A DNA stretch of 64,000 bases from Pseudomonas sp. LD120 (GCF_009861525.1 NZ_WVHL01000003.1:1054001-1118000), one strand, 5' to 3'. Shown: positions 8,218-17,982, numbered from the stretch's first letter. A program made the numbers and translations. Notes: generated from the sequence alone by a model not told the origin.

Positions 8218-9683
8218 GCAGTAGAACCTTGCGTACGGGCATCAGCCTGGTGTCGTTGGCCATGAGCCTGGCGGGTTGCGCCAACTATAGCGGCCTTAAT
8301 ACACAAGGCGTGAGCCTGGAGGCGAAGAGCCTGGCGGCCGGCCAATCGCTCAATGGCGTGACCTTGTCGCCAGCGGCCTGGCCGCAGAGTGACTGGTGGA
8401 AAGGCCTGGGGGACAGTCAGCTTGATGGCCTGATCCAGGAAGCCCTGCGGGACAGCCCGGACATGCAAATCGCCAGCGCTCGCGCCCATCAGGCCAGCGC
8501 GGCCGCCTATGCTGCAGATGCCGAACGGATGCCAACCCTGGATGCCAGCGCTGGCGTCAGCCGTTCGCGTCTGGCCCGTGACCAGGATCCGGCGGGTCAG
8601 GGTGGCGCTTACTCCACGCTGCGCAATATCGGCGCCAGCTTCAATTACAACTTCGATCTCTGGGGGGGACAACGCGCCGCCTGGGAAGCCGCATTGGGTC
8701 AGGCCCGCGCCGCCGAGGTCGACCGCCAGGCCGCAAGCTTGACCCTGGCCGCCGATGTCGCCCGTGCTTACAGCGACCTGGGACGGGCGCACATCGTCTA
8801 TGACCTGGCCGATGAGGACCTCAAGCGTACGCGGCAAATGCTCGACTTGAGCCAGCGCCGTCTGAGCGCTGGCATCGACAGTCAGTATCAGTACCAGCAA
8901 ACCGAAAGCCTGGAGGCCAGTTCTCGGGCCAGCCTGATCGACGCCGAAAAACAATTGCAGAGTGCCAAGATCGCCTTGGCAGTGCTCCTGGGCAAAGGCC
9001 CGGATCGGGCTGACGACATCAGCCGGCCCAATGTCCTGCAAGCCAGCGCCGTGGCCCTGCCATCGACATTGCCTGCCGAGTTGCTGGGCCGCCGGCCCGA
9101 TCTGGTGGCCGCCCGCTGGCGAGTGGAAGCCGCGAGCAAACACATCGAGGCCAGCAAGACGCGTTTCTATCCCAACCTCAACCTGAGCGCTCGGGCCGGT
9201 GCCGAATCGCTGCTGGGCGATGCGATGTTCGGCTCCGCCAGCCGCTTTTTCAGCATCGCGCCGACGGTGTCACTGCCGATTTTTGACGGTGGGCGCCTGC
9301 GTGCGGACCTGGACGCCCGGGACGCTGACTATGACCTTGCCGTGGCGCAGTACAACAAGACCTTGGTGACGGCCCTTGGGGAGGTCAGCGACAGCATCTC
9401 GCAGTTGCGCGATATCGGCCGGCAGATCGTTGCCCAGCAACATGCCACCGATATTGCCCAGGATTCCTACAACACCGTGGTCCAGCGTTTCGGTTCCGGG
9501 ATCGGCAACTACCTGGACGTGCTGAGCATCGAGCAGCAACTGCTGCAGGCTCAGCGTCAGTTGGCCACGTTCAATGCCCGGCAGATCGACTTGTCGATTC
9601 AATTGATGCAGGCCTTAGGGGGCGGCTTCGGTGCGCAAAGCCTTGCTGCAGCCAACCCGAGCCCAGTTCCGCAGACTCACTAA
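8214..9683 (+). CDS. NodT/OprM-type efflux outer-membrane lipoprotein
   Basis: A 489-residue TolC-like trimeric channel of the outer-membrane efflux lipoprotein (NodT/OprM) family. It has a signal peptide with lipobox LAGC and lipidation at Cys22, and Ala at +2 favours outer-membrane sorting. Two OEP repeats follow (about 60-260 and 275-470) with typical heptad-rich segments such as ARAYSDLGRAHIVYDLADED. It should form the exit duct for the EmrA/EmrB-like pair encoded next. Placing the channel gene directly after the regulator and before the adaptor is less common than placing it last. The start overlaps the marR stop. Confidence 0.9.
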   Translation: MSSRTLRTGISLVSLAMSLAGCANYSGLNTQGVSLEAKSLAAGQSLNGVTLSPAAWPQSDWWKGLGDSQLDGLIQEALRDSPDMQIASARAHQASAAAYAADAERMPTLDASAGVSRSRLARDQDPAGQGGAYSTLRNIGASFNYNFDLWGGQRAAWEAALGQARAAEVDRQAASLTLAADVARAYSDLGRAHIVYDLADEDLKRTRQMLDLSQRRLSAGIDSQYQYQQTESLEASSRASLIDAEKQLQSAKIALAVLLGKGPDRADDISRPNVLQASAVALPSTLPAELLGRRPDLVAARWRVEAASKHIEASKTRFYPNLNLSARAGAESLLGDAMFGSASRFFSIAPTVSLPIFDGGRLRADLDARDADYDLAVAQYNKTLVTALGEVSDSISQLRDIGRQIVAQQHATDIAQDSYNTVVQRFGSGIGNYLDVLSIEQQLLQAQRQLATFNARQIDLSIQLMQALGGGFGAQSLAAANPSPVPQTH

Positions 9684-9698
9684 TTCGAGGTAATTGTC

Positions 9699-10898
9699 AT
9701 GGCCACTGCTGACACTCAAACCACTGAAAATACCGCGCAAGACGGTCATCCGCGCAAGCGCAAAGTCATGCTGCTGGGGCTGACGGCCATCGTCATCGCC
9801 GGCTGCTTGGGCGTGTTCGCCTGGCATGAACTGTATGGGCGTTGGAATGAAAGCACCGACGATGCTTATGTGAACGGCAACGTGGTGGAAATCACCCCGC
9901 TGGTCACCGGCACCGTGGTCAGCATCGGTGCCGACGACGGCGATCTGGTGCATGAAGGCCAAGTGCTGATCAACTTCGATCCCAACGATGCCCAGGTCGG
10001 CTTGCAAAGTGCCGAGGCCAACCTGGCCCGTACCGTGCGTCAGGTGCGGGGCTTGTACAGTAACGTCGATGGCATGCGAGCCCAGGTGGCGGCGCAGAAG
10101 GCCGAGGTGCAGAAAGCCCAGGAAAACTACAATCGCCGCAAGAACCTGGCGGCCAGCGGCGCGATTTCACAGGAAGAGTTGTCCCACGCTCGCGATGATC
10201 TGACCTCGGCGCGCAACGCCTTGGCCAACGCTCAGCAACAGCTCAACACCACCAATGCCTTGGTGGACGATACGGTGGTCTCCAACCACCCGGATGTACA
10301 GGCCGCCGCCGCGCAACTGCGTCAGGCCTACCTCACCAATGCCCGCAGCACTTTGATCGCACCGGTCACCGGTTATGTGGCCAAGCGCACGGTCCAACTG
10401 GGACAGCGGGTTCAGCCGGGCACGGCGCTGATGGCGGTGATTCCCCTGGATCAGTTGTGGATTGATGCCAACTTCAAGGAAACCCAATTGCGCGACATGC
10501 GCATTGGCCAGCCGGTGGACATCGAAGCGGATATCTACGGCAGTGACGTGAAGTACAGCGGCACCATCGACAGCCTCGGCGCCGGTACCGGCAGCGCCTT
10601 CGCCTTGCTGCCCGCACAGAACGCCACCGGCAACTGGATCAAGATCGTGCAGCGGGTGCCGGTGCGCATCCACATCAACGCCGAAGAGCTGGCTAAACAT
10701 CCTCTGCGGGTAGGGTTGTCGACATTGGTGAACGTCAATCTGCGGGACCAGAGCGGACCGGTGTTAGCCCAGCAACCACCGCAGCAGGCGTCCTTCAGCA
10801 CCAATGTCTACGACCGCCAGTTGGGTGAAGCCGATGCCTTGATCGCTCGGCTGATCCACGACAACAGCGCGACCATCGGCAAGACTGCCCAGCGCTGA
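9699..10898 (+). CDS. emrA: EmrA-like HlyD-family membrane fusion protein
   Basis: A 399-residue periplasmic adaptor of an MFS-type tripartite pump. It has a cytoplasmic tail of about 24 residues, one membrane segment (about 25-43), then the EmrA hallmark STDDAYVNGN, a biotinyl-lipoyl half domain, a long alpha-hairpin coiled coil (about 110-205), the second lipoyl half with LIAPVTGYVAKR, and a beta-barrel end. It links the inner-membrane exporter encoded next to the channel encoded before. An AGGT-type Shine-Dalgarno sits upstream of the ATG, 15 bp after the channel gene. The symbol is by family; the substrate is unknown. Confidence 0.9.
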   Translation: MATADTQTTENTAQDGHPRKRKVMLLGLTAIVIAGCLGVFAWHELYGRWNESTDDAYVNGNVVEITPLVTGTVVSIGADDGDLVHEGQVLINFDPNDAQVGLQSAEANLARTVRQVRGLYSNVDGMRAQVAAQKAEVQKAQENYNRRKNLAASGAISQEELSHARDDLTSARNALANAQQQLNTTNALVDDTVVSNHPDVQAAAAQLRQAYLTNARSTLIAPVTGYVAKRTVQLGQRVQPGTALMAVIPLDQLWIDANFKETQLRDMRIGQPVDIEADIYGSDVKYSGTIDSLGAGTGSAFALLPAQNATGNWIKIVQRVPVRIHINAEELAKHPLRVGLSTLVNVNLRDQSGPVLAQQPPQQASFSTNVYDRQLGEADALIARLIHDNSATIGKTAQR

Positions 10899-10965
10899 TT
10901 CGCCAATCCGTTAGCCCCGGCCTCCCTGGAGGTTGGGGAGCCAGCCCAGTCTTAAAGGATTCGCG

Positions 10966-12495
10966 ATGAGCAATAACGCGTCTTTCACACCTCCCAGTCT
11001 GTTGTTGAGCACCATCGGTCTGTCATTGGCGACTTTTATGCAGGTGCTCGACACCACCATCGCCAACGTGGCGCTGCCGACGATTTCCGGCAACCTCGGC
11101 GTGAGTGCGGAGCAGGGTACGTGGGTGATTACCTCGTTCGCCGTGAGCAATGCTATTGCCTTGCCATTGACTGGCTGGCTGAGCCGGCGTTTCGGTGAGG
11201 TGAAGCTGTTTATCTGGGCCACCCTGCTGTTCGTGCTGGCCTCGTTTCTCTGTGGTATCTCTACTTCCATGCCCGAGCTGGTGGGGTTTCGGGTGCTGCA
11301 AGGGGTGGTAGCGGGGCCCTTGTACCCGATGACCCAGACCTTGCTGATTGCCGTCTATCCGCCTGCGAAAAGGGGCATGGCTCTGGCGCTGCTGGCGATG
11401 GTCACGGTGGTGGCACCGATTGCCGGGCCGATTCTCGGCGGTTGGATCACTGACAGCTACAGTTGGCCGTGGATCTTCTTTATCAACGTGCCTATCGGCC
11501 TGTTTGCCGCCTGGGTGGTCCAGCAGCAATTGAAGGCGCGTCCGGTGGTCACCAGTCGTCAGCCGATGGATTACATCGGCTTGCTCAGCCTGATTGTCGG
11601 CGTGGGCGCCTTGCAGATCGTCCTCGACAAGGGCAACGACCTGGACTGGTTTGAATCCAACTTCATCATCATCGGGACCCTGATCTCGGTGATTGCCCTG
11701 GCGGTGTTCGTGATCTGGGAAATGACGGACCGTCATCCGGTGGTCAATCTGCGGCTGTTCGCTCACCGCAACTTTCGCATTGGCACCATTGTGCTGGTGG
11801 GCGGATACGCGGGGTTCTTTGGCATCAACCTGATTTTGCCGCAGTGGCTGCAGACACAGATGGGCTACACCGCCACCTGGGCCGGTCTGGCGGTAGCGCC
11901 TATCGGCATTCTGCCGGTGCTGATGTCACCCTTTGTCGGCAAGTACGCCCACTCGTTCGACCTGCGCGTGCTGGCCGGTCTGGCGTTCCTGGCCATCGGC
12001 TTAAGCTGCTTTATGCGCGCCGGCTTCACCAATGAGGTGGACTTCCAGCACATTGCCCTGGTGCAGTTGTTCATGGGGATTGGCGTGGCGCTGTTCTTCA
12101 TGCCGACCCTGAGCATCCTCATGTCGGACTTGCCGCCGCACCAGATCGCTGATGGCGCGGGTCTGGCAACCTTTCTGCGGACCCTGGGCGGTAGCTTTGC
12201 GGCGTCGCTGACCACCTGGATCTGGATCCGCCGTGCCGATCAGCATCATGCCTACATGAGTGAAAGCATGAGCATCTTCGATCCGGTGACCCGGGATGCG
12301 CTGAGCAATCTTGGTGGGGCGAGCAGCAAGGCTTACGCGCAACTGGATCAAGTTCTGACCAGTCAGGCGTACATGCTCTCGACGGTGGACTATTTCACCT
12401 TGCTGGGCTGGGGCTTCATGGGCTTGATTTTGCTGGTGTGTTTGGCCAAGCCCCCCTTTGCCGCGAAGGCCGGCCCGGCTTCGGCGGGGCATTGA
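10966..12495 (+). CDS. emrB: EmrB-like DHA2-family MFS drug exporter
   Basis: A 509-residue, 14-helix major facilitator of the DHA2 (EmrB/QacA) family, exporting hydrophobic drugs or uncouplers by proton antiport. TM1 carries the family motif LDTTIANVALPTI. Motif A-like GWLSRRFGEVKLF follows TM2, and a drug-antiporter motif C-like APIAGPILGGWITD lies in TM5. The frame opens at 10933, but the ATG at 10966 with AAAGGA just upstream fits the family N-terminus. It is the last gene of the marR-channel-emrA-emrB operon, and REP elements begin about ten bases after its stop. Confidence 0.92.
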   Translation: MSNNASFTPPSLLLSTIGLSLATFMQVLDTTIANVALPTISGNLGVSAEQGTWVITSFAVSNAIALPLTGWLSRRFGEVKLFIWATLLFVLASFLCGISTSMPELVGFRVLQGVVAGPLYPMTQTLLIAVYPPAKRGMALALLAMVTVVAPIAGPILGGWITDSYSWPWIFFINVPIGLFAAWVVQQQLKARPVVTSRQPMDYIGLLSLIVGVGALQIVLDKGNDLDWFESNFIIIGTLISVIALAVFVIWEMTDRHPVVNLRLFAHRNFRIGTIVLVGGYAGFFGINLILPQWLQTQMGYTATWAGLAVAPIGILPVLMSPFVGKYAHSFDLRVLAGLAFLAIGLSCFMRAGFTNEVDFQHIALVQLFMGIGVALFFMPTLSILMSDLPPHQIADGAGLATFLRTLGGSFAASLTTWIWIRRADQHHAYMSESMSIFDPVTRDALSNLGGASSKAYAQLDQVLTSQAYMLSTVDYFTLLGWGFMGLILLVCLAKPPFAAKAGPASAGH

Positions 12496-12504
12496 TGCCC
12501 ATTG

Positions 12505-12623
12505 CCGGAGCAGGCTTGCCAGCGAAGGCGTCCGCAAGGGCTATGCAAGGCCAGCTGGCCGCTTTGCCGGCAAGCCTGGCTCCTACGCGAATGGCTTTGT
12601 TGTAGGAGCAGGCTTGTCAGCGG
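12505..12623. repeat. cluster of three REP elements
   Basis: Three copies of a Pseudomonas-type REP unit with core GTAGGAGCAGGCTTGCCAGC: plus orientation at 12505-12528, minus at 12563-12586, and plus at 12601-12623. The first two form an inverted pair able to fold into a large hairpin; the third is a lone extra unit. They fill the gap between emrB and lpxH. These non-autonomous repeats are thought to be moved by RAYT transposases; no such gene is in the window. Confidence 0.8.
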
Positions 12624-12635
12624 AAGAAGCGCCGC

Positions 12636-13388
12636 TCAAGGCGAGGCGGGCAACGCCAGCTGGGGAGGCACGAAATCGAACGCAGCCAGTTGGAAGCCGT
12701 GCTCGTCCACCTGTAATGCCCATCCCTGACGGTCCCAATCCCCCAGCACAATGCGCTTGGCGGCCTGCTCGCCAATCTGCAACTTGTGAATCGCCGGACG
12801 GTGGGTATGGCCGTGAACCAGGGTGCCGACTCCATGTTCGCGCATGATCCGCGGTATTTCGTCCGGGGTCACATCGACAATGTCGTTGGCCTTCATGCGG
12901 GTTTGGGCACGACTTTCGTTGCGCAGCTTGCGTGCCAGTTTGCGCCGGGTGCGTAAGGGCAGGTGGCGCAAAATCCACAGGCTCAGCGGGTTGCGCAGGT
13001 AGCGGCGCATGCGCATGTAGGCCTCGTCGCGGGTACACAAGCTATCGCCGTGCATCAGCAATACTGGTTCGCCGTAAAAGTCGACGACGCTGGGATCCTT
13101 GAGCAGGGTGGCGCCGGCCGCCTTGCAAAAGGCCTGGCCGAGCATGAAGTCGCGATTGCCGTGCATGAGGAAGACCTGCGTGCCGCTGTCGCTCAGTTCC
13201 CGCAGTGCCTGGCAGATGGAAAGTTGGTAGGGGGTCATGGCATCGTCGCCGATCCATACCTCGAAAAAGTCCCCGAGGATGTACAGCGCCTCGGCGGCGC
13301 GAGCGCGCCCACCGAGTAAATCCAGAAACGCCCGGGTAATGTCCGGGCGTGTATCAATCAGATGCAAATCTGAAATCAGCAGTATCAC
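12636..13388 (-). CDS. lpxH: UDP-2,3-diacylglucosamine hydrolase
   Basis: The fourth step of lipid A synthesis: a peripheral-membrane Mn-dependent metallophosphoesterase that cleaves UDP-2,3-diacylglucosamine to lipid X and UMP. In 250 residues the calcineurin-like metal motifs are all visible: SDLHL with Asp7 and His9, [25 protein letters not shown] and HGHTHRP. Translation starts at a GTG sharing four bases with the end of ppiB, so the two genes are coupled. It is slightly longer at the C-terminus than the E. coli enzyme, and the last 20 residues are weakly conserved. Confidence 0.95.
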   Translation of the reverse strand: MILLISDLHLIDTRPDITRAFLDLLGGRARAAEALYILGDFFEVWIGDDAMTPYQLSICQALRELSDSGTQVFLMHGNRDFMLGQAFCKAAGATLLKDPSVVDFYGEPVLLMHGDSLCTRDEAYMRMRRYLRNPLSLWILRHLPLRTRRKLARKLRNESRAQTRMKANDIVDVTPDEIPRIMREHGVGTLVHGHTHRPAIHKLQIGEQAAKRIVLGDWDRQGWALQVDEHGFQLAAFDFVPPQLALPASP

Positions 13389-13888
13389 TCAATGATCTCG
13401 GCTTTCTCGATGATCACGTCTTCTGCGGGTACGTCCTGGTGGCCGGACTTCATGGTGGTGGCCACGCCTTTGATTTTGTCGACCACTTCGGTGCCGGCGA
13501 TCACTTTGCCGAATACCGCGTAGCCCCAGCCCTGCACAGTCTTGCCGCTGTGGTTGAGGAAGCTGTTGTCGGCGACGTTGATGAAGAACTGTGCGGAGGC
13601 CGAATGCGGCTCCATGGTACGGGCCATGGCGACGGTGTACTTATCGTTGGAAAGGCCGTTGTCCGCTTCGTTCTGGATGCTTGGGCGCTTGTCTTTCTTT
13701 TCTTTCATGCCAGGTTCGAAACCGCCGCCCTGGATCATGAAGTTACCGATGACGCGGTGAAATACGGTGTTTTCATAGTGACCGGCTTTCACGTATTCGA
13801 CGAAGTTGGCCACGGTCAACGGGGCTTTCTCGGCGTTCAGTTCCAGAACGATCTCGCCGTGGTTGGTGGTCAGTTTGACTTGGGTCAT
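13385..13888 (-). CDS. ppiB: peptidyl-prolyl cis-trans isomerase B (cyclophilin)
   Basis: A 167-residue cytoplasmic cyclophilin that isomerises X-Pro bonds during folding. The active-site blocks are present: [13 protein letters not shown] (catalytic Arg and Phe) and [10 protein letters not shown]. There is no signal peptide, which separates it from PpiA. The frame runs 40 codons further upstream, but that extension is not cyclophilin-like, and the ATG at 13888 has AAAAGAGT upstream. It is the first gene of a ppiB-lpxH pair, divergent from glnS-cysS. Confidence 0.95.
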   Translation of the reverse strand: MTQVKLTTNHGEIVLELNAEKAPLTVANFVEYVKAGHYENTVFHRVIGNFMIQGGGFEPGMKEKKDKRPSIQNEADNGLSNDKYTVAMARTMEPHSASAQFFINVADNSFLNHSGKTVQGWGYAVFGKVIAGTEVVDKIKGVATTMKSGHQDVPAEDVIIEKAEIIE

Positions 13889-14069
13889 GGTCGGTACTCT
13901 TTTAAGGAGAAGCGTTTTCAAGAAAATCCTGGGTGGCGGGGCACGCATGCAACCCGCACCGGTTTGGCCGTCTTGCGGCCAAGGAGCGCAGTTTAGCGTG
14001 ACAGCCACGAATTTCGAGGCTGTTTTTTCACTTGAGGGCCATTAATCGCCGCAGTTTTAAAGCTGTGCT

Positions 14070-14100
14070 CTGTCAGGCACTTGACAGCATCGGCTATGAT
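14070..14100 (+). promoter_or_regulatory. candidate glnS promoter with an inverted repeat
   Basis: CTGTCA (14070-14075) and TGACAG (14082-14087) form a perfect inverted repeat lying seven bases upstream of a good -10, TATGAT (14095-14100). No convincing -35 is seen at normal spacing. The repeat covers the -35/spacer region, as an operator or activator site would. Confidence 0.4.
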
Positions 14101-14157
14101 ATCCGTTTTGATTTACTAGGCCGTATCTGGCCGCGCACTTGTACGTTCAAGGATCCT

Positions 14158-15858
14158 ATGAGCAAGCCCACTGTCGACCCTACCTCGAATTCCAAGACTG
14201 GACCGGCCGTACCGGTCAACTTCCTGCGCCCGATCATCCAGGCGGATCTGGACTCGGGTAAGCACACACAGATCGTGACGCGCTTCCCTCCGGAGCCCAA
14301 CGGTTACCTGCACATTGGTCACGCCAAATCGATCTGTGTGAACTTCGGTCTGGCCCAGGAGTTCGGCGGCGTCACGCACCTGCGTTTCGACGACACCAAC
14401 CCGGCCAAGGAAGACCAGGAATACATCGACGCCATTGAAAGCGACGTCAAGTGGCTGGGCTTCGAGTGGTCCGGCGAAGTGCGCTATGCCTCGCAGTACT
14501 TCGACCAGCTGCACGACTGGGCAGTGGAGCTGATCAAGGCGGGCAAGGCGTATGTCTGCGACCTGACTCCTGAACAGGCCAAGGAATACCGTGGCAGCCT
14601 CACCGAACCGGGCAAGAACAGCCCGTTCCGCGAGCGCTCGGTCGAAGAGAACCTGGACTGGTTCGCCCGCATGCGTGCCGGTGAATTCGCCGATGGCGCC
14701 CGGGTGCTGCGGGCCAAGATCGACATGGCCTCGCCGAACATGAACCTGCGCGACCCGATCATGTACCGGATCCGTCACGCTCATCACCACCAGACCGGTG
14801 ACAAGTGGTGCATCTACCCCAACTACGACTTCACCCACGGTCAGTCGGACGCCATCGAAGGCATTACCCACTCGATCTGCACCCTGGAGTTCGAAAGCCA
14901 TCGTCCGCTGTATGAGTGGTTCCTGGAGAACCTGCCGGTGCCGGCAACGCCGCGCCAGTATGAGTTCAGCCGCCTGAACCTGAACTACACCATCACCAGC
15001 AAGCGTAAGCTCAAGCAACTGGTGGACGAACAGCACGTCAATGGCTGGGACGACCCGCGCATGTCGACCCTGTCGGGCTTCCGTCGTCGTGGCTACACGC
15101 CGGCGTCGATCCGCAACTTCTGCGAGATGGTTGGCACCAACCGCTCTGATGGCGTGGTCGACTACGGCATGCTGGAATTCAGCATCCGCCAGGATCTGGA
15201 CCAGAACGCACCCCGCGCCATGTGCGTGCTGCGTCCGTTGAAAGTTGTGATCACCAACTACCCGGAAGGCCAGGTCGAGAACCTCGAATTGCCGCGTCAT
15301 CCGCAGAAAGAAGAACTGGGCGTGCGCCAGCTGCCGTTCGCCCGTGAAATCTACATCGACCGTGACGACTTCATGGAAGAGCCGCCGAAGGGCTACAAGC
15401 GCCTGGAGCCTAACGGTGAAGTGCGCCTGCGTGGCAGCTATGTGATCCGTGCTGACGAAGCGATCAAGGACGCCGAGGGCAATGTCGTCGAGCTGCGCTG
15501 CTCCTACGACCCGGACACCCTGGGCAAGAACCCTGAAGGCCGCAAGGTCAAAGGCGTGGTCCACTGGGTGCCGGCGGCCGCCAGCGTCGAGTGCGAAGTG
15601 CGTCTGTACGATCGACTGTTCCGTTCTCCGAACCCTGAGAAGGCCGAAGACAGCGCGAGTTTCCTGGACAACATCAACCCTGACTCCCTGCAAGTGCTCA
15701 CTGGTTGTCGTGCCGAACCCTCGTTGGGCAACGCACAGCCGGAAGACCGTTTCCAGTTCGAGCGCGAAGGTTACTTCTGCGCCGATATCAAGGACTCGAA
15801 ACCTGGTGCTCCGGTATTCAACCGTACCGTGACCCTGCGCGACTCTTGGGGTCAGTGA
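14158..15858 (+). CDS. glnS: glutaminyl-tRNA synthetase
   Basis: A class I aminoacyl-tRNA synthetase charging tRNA-Gln. The 566 residues match GlnRS (about 555). The HIGH motif is HIGH at 52-55 within [12 protein letters not shown], and the KMSKS counterpart is the GlnRS-type TSKRKL. Two anticodon-binding beta-barrels make up the C-terminal third. The frame is open to 14032, but ATG 14158 with AAGGATCCT just upstream gives the expected MSKPTVDP start. cysS follows 18 bp later, so they form a charging operon divergent from ppiB. Confidence 0.97.
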   Translation: MSKPTVDPTSNSKTGPAVPVNFLRPIIQADLDSGKHTQIVTRFPPEPNGYLHIGHAKSICVNFGLAQEFGGVTHLRFDDTNPAKEDQEYIDAIESDVKWLGFEWSGEVRYASQYFDQLHDWAVELIKAGKAYVCDLTPEQAKEYRGSLTEPGKNSPFRERSVEENLDWFARMRAGEFADGARVLRAKIDMASPNMNLRDPIMYRIRHAHHHQTGDKWCIYPNYDFTHGQSDAIEGITHSICTLEFESHRPLYEWFLENLPVPATPRQYEFSRLNLNYTITSKRKLKQLVDEQHVNGWDDPRMSTLSGFRRRGYTPASIRNFCEMVGTNRSDGVVDYGMLEFSIRQDLDQNAPRAMCVLRPLKVVITNYPEGQVENLELPRHPQKEELGVRQLPFAREIYIDRDDFMEEPPKGYKRLEPNGEVRLRGSYVIRADEAIKDAEGNVVELRCSYDPDTLGKNPEGRKVKGVVHWVPAAASVECEVRLYDRLFRSPNPEKAEDSASFLDNINPDSLQVLTGCRAEPSLGNAQPEDRFQFEREGYFCADIKDSKPGAPVFNRTVTLRDSWGQ

Positions 15859-15876
15859 TTCAGTCAAGGAACTAAC

Positions 15877-17259
15877 GTGCTAACGATCTACAACACGCTC
15901 ACCAAGAGCAAAGAAGTCTTCAAGCCTTTGGATGGCAACAAGGTGCGCATGTACGTGTGCGGCATGACCGTGTACGACTACTGCCACCTTGGGCACGGCC
16001 GCAGCATGGTGGCCTTCGACCTGATTACCCGCTGGTTGCGCTTCAGCGGGTATGACCTGACGTACGTGCGCAACATCACCGATATCGATGACAAGATCAT
16101 CAATCGTGCCAATGAGAACGGTGAGTCCTTCGAGGCCTTGACCGAGCGCATGATCGCGGCGATGCACGAGGACGAGGCGCGGCTGAATATCCGCAAGCCG
16201 GACATGGAGCCGCGCGCTACGGATCACATTCCGGGCATGCACGCGATGATCCAGACCCTGATCGACAAGGGTTATGCCTACGCTCCGGGCAATGGCGACG
16301 TGTACTACCGTGTCGCCAAGTTCATGGGCTACGGCAAGCTGTCGCGCAAGAAGATCGAAGACCTGCGCATCGGTGCGCGTATCGAAGTCGACGAGTCGAA
16401 ACAGGACCCGCTGGACTTCGTTCTGTGGAAAGCCGCCAAGCCGGGCGAGCCGAGCTGGGAATCGCCGTGGGGCGCCGGTCGTCCGGGCTGGCACATCGAG
16501 TGCTCGGTGATGTCCACCTGCTGCCTGGGCGAGACCTTCGACATTCATGGCGGTGGCAGCGATCTGGAGTTCCCGCACCACGAGAACGAGATTGCCCAGA
16601 GCGAGGCAGCGACCGGCAAGACCTACGCCAACGCCTGGATGCACTGCGGCATGATCCGCATCAATGGCGAGAAGATGTCCAAGTCCTTGAACAACTTCTT
16701 CACCATTCGCGACGTGCTCGACAAGTACCATCCGGAAGTGGTGCGTTACCTGCTGGTGGCCAGCCACTACCGCAGCGCCATCAACTACTCGGAAGACAAC
16801 CTCAAGGACGCCAAGGGCGCGCTGGAGCGTTTCTATCACGCGCTCAAGGGCCTGCCAAAGGTCGCTCCGGCCGGTGGCGAAGCCTTCGTCGAACGTTTCA
16901 CCCAGGTGATGAACGACGACTTCGGTACTCCGGAAGCTTGTGCCGTACTGTTCGAGATGGTGCGTGAGATCAACCGCCTGCGTGAGAGCGATATCGATGC
17001 GGCGGCGGGTCTGGCAGCGCGTCTGAAAGAGCTGGCCTGCGTGCTGGGCGTGCTGCAACTGGAAGCCGACGACTTCCTGCAGGCCGGTGCCGAAGGTCGG
17101 GTCGATGCGGCACAAGTCGAGGCGCTGATCCAGGCCCGTCTGGCGGCCCGTGCCAACAAGGACTGGGCCGAGTCCGACCGTATTCGCGATCAGATCACCG
17201 CCATGGGCGTGATTCTGGAAGACGGCAAGGGCGGTACGACCTGGCGCCTGGCTGACTAA
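15877..17259 (+). CDS. cysS: cysteinyl-tRNA synthetase
   Basis: A class I synthetase of 460 residues charging tRNA-Cys. The zinc ligand Cys28 and HLGH (37-40) lie in [16 protein letters not shown]. Further zinc-site and substrate residues occur in GWHIECS and [11 protein letters not shown], and KMSKS is at 266-270. The start is GTG at 15877, giving [13 protein letters not shown] as in the family. It is the second gene of glnS-cysS and ends at a strong terminator. In PAO1, as I recall, cysS is followed by tRNA genes and folD; here a toxin-antitoxin pair follows. Confidence 0.97.
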   Translation: MLTIYNTLTKSKEVFKPLDGNKVRMYVCGMTVYDYCHLGHGRSMVAFDLITRWLRFSGYDLTYVRNITDIDDKIINRANENGESFEALTERMIAAMHEDEARLNIRKPDMEPRATDHIPGMHAMIQTLIDKGYAYAPGNGDVYYRVAKFMGYGKLSRKKIEDLRIGARIEVDESKQDPLDFVLWKAAKPGEPSWESPWGAGRPGWHIECSVMSTCCLGETFDIHGGGSDLEFPHHENEIAQSEAATGKTYANAWMHCGMIRINGEKMSKSLNNFFTIRDVLDKYHPEVVRYLLVASHYRSAINYSEDNLKDAKGALERFYHALKGLPKVAPAGGEAFVERFTQVMNDDFGTPEACAVLFEMVREINRLRESDIDAAAGLAARLKELACVLGVLQLEADDFLQAGAEGRVDAAQVEALIQARLAARANKDWAESDRIRDQITAMGVILEDGKGGTTWRLAD

Positions 17260-17271
17260 GCTGGCGTTTGC

Positions 17272-17309
17272 TGCAACAAGAAACCCGCCTGGTGCGGGTT
17301 TTTTGTTGC
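17272..17309 (+). terminator. terminator after cysS
   Basis: GCAACAAGAAACCCGC pairs with GCGGGTTTTTTGTTGC across a CTGGT loop, giving an extended stem whose 3' arm contains the T tract. It ends the glnS-cysS operon and also faces the convergent antitoxin gene. Confidence 0.85.
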
Positions 17310-17327
17310 CCTTCGAACAGTGCCGGA

Positions 17328-17645
17328 TCAGGCCAGCGAGGCGAGGCGCTCCACTGTGTCCGGGTAGCGTTCCACCAGGCGCATCAAGGTCGTGGCCTGG
17401 GCGTTGGGTGTGGCGCGGCCTTGTTCCCAGTTTTCCAGGGTACGGGTGTTGGTGCGCAGGTACATGGCGAATACTGAACGCGAGAGGTTGAGTTGCTGGC
17501 GGATGTTCATCACCTCGGTGGCAGTGATGGGGGGCAGCTTGTCCAGCTTCACTTTATGGCTGCGCAGGGTGATCTTGCCCTGGCGTTCCTGGGTGAGGGC
17601 GTCGATGCCTTCTACCAGTTCGGAAAAGATGTCACGTTTGGTCAT
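17328..17645 (-). CDS. NadS/HigA-type antitoxin, XRE-family HTH
   Basis: A 105-residue DNA-binding antitoxin. The N-terminal stretch TKRDIFSELVEGIDAL and mid-region ITLRSHKV are typical of NadS-like antitoxins; the XRE helix-turn-helix spans about 51-80 (NIRQQLNLSRSVFAMYL, then TRTLENWEQG). It should neutralise the RelE-like toxin encoded just upstream and autorepress the pair. The ATG at 17645 gives the family N-terminus; an in-frame GTG at 17666 would add seven residues. The gene overlaps the toxin end by 14 bp. The toxin-first order is typical of higBA/NadS modules. It lies between cysS and nuoN, both core genes. Confidence 0.82.
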   Translation of the reverse strand: MTKRDIFSELVEGIDALTQERQGKITLRSHKVKLDKLPPITATEVMNIRQQLNLSRSVFAMYLRTNTRTLENWEQGRATPNAQATTLMRLVERYPDTVERLASLA

Positions 17646-17982
17646 GTCTTCTGGCCTCGATTTCACGTTCCAGCCGTTGTTTGAGCTGTTGTCGCTGCTG
17701 CGGTAGCAGGTCGTCCATCTGCTCCTTGTCGAACAGGGTGAAGAGCCAGAACTGCGCCCCTCCGGACCACCAGTAATAGATCACTCTCAGCCCGCCACGC
17801 CTGCCCTTGTTGCGTCGCTCATCGACGAAACGCATCTTGCGCAAGCCGCCAGTGCCCTGAATCAGAACCCCTGCGTGCGGGTGGCGCAGCAACTCGATCT
17901 GCAGTTCGCAGAACAACTCGTCGTCAAGGAAGTGCTTTCGGTATCGTGCAAATGCCGGTAGTTCAATAAACAGAGCATGCAT
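17632..17982 (-). CDS. RelE/ParE-superfamily toxin
   Basis: A 116-residue basic protein of the RelE/HigB fold. It shows the characteristic run GTGGLRKMRFVDERRNKGRR, then GGLRVIYYWW and a hydrophobic strand FWLFTLFDKEQMDDL. RelE-like toxins cleave mRNA on the ribosome; ParE relatives poison gyrase. The YYWW segment and long basic C-terminal helix fit the mRNA-interferase side, but activity is inference. AGGAAG lies upstream of the ATG. It is transcribed with the antitoxin gene, which it overlaps. It is the most clearly accessory gene pair in the window. Confidence 0.82.
   Translation of the reverse strand: MHALFIELPAFARYRKHFLDDELFCELQIELLRHPHAGVLIQGTGGLRKMRFVDERRNKGRRGGLRVIYYWWSGGAQFWLFTLFDKEQMDDLLPQQRQQLKQRLEREIEARRHDQT

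Noticed and set aside
12458..12847. Plus-strand open frames across the REP cluster into lpxH
   Set aside because: They translate REP repeats and the complement of lpxH, with no ribosome site or family match.
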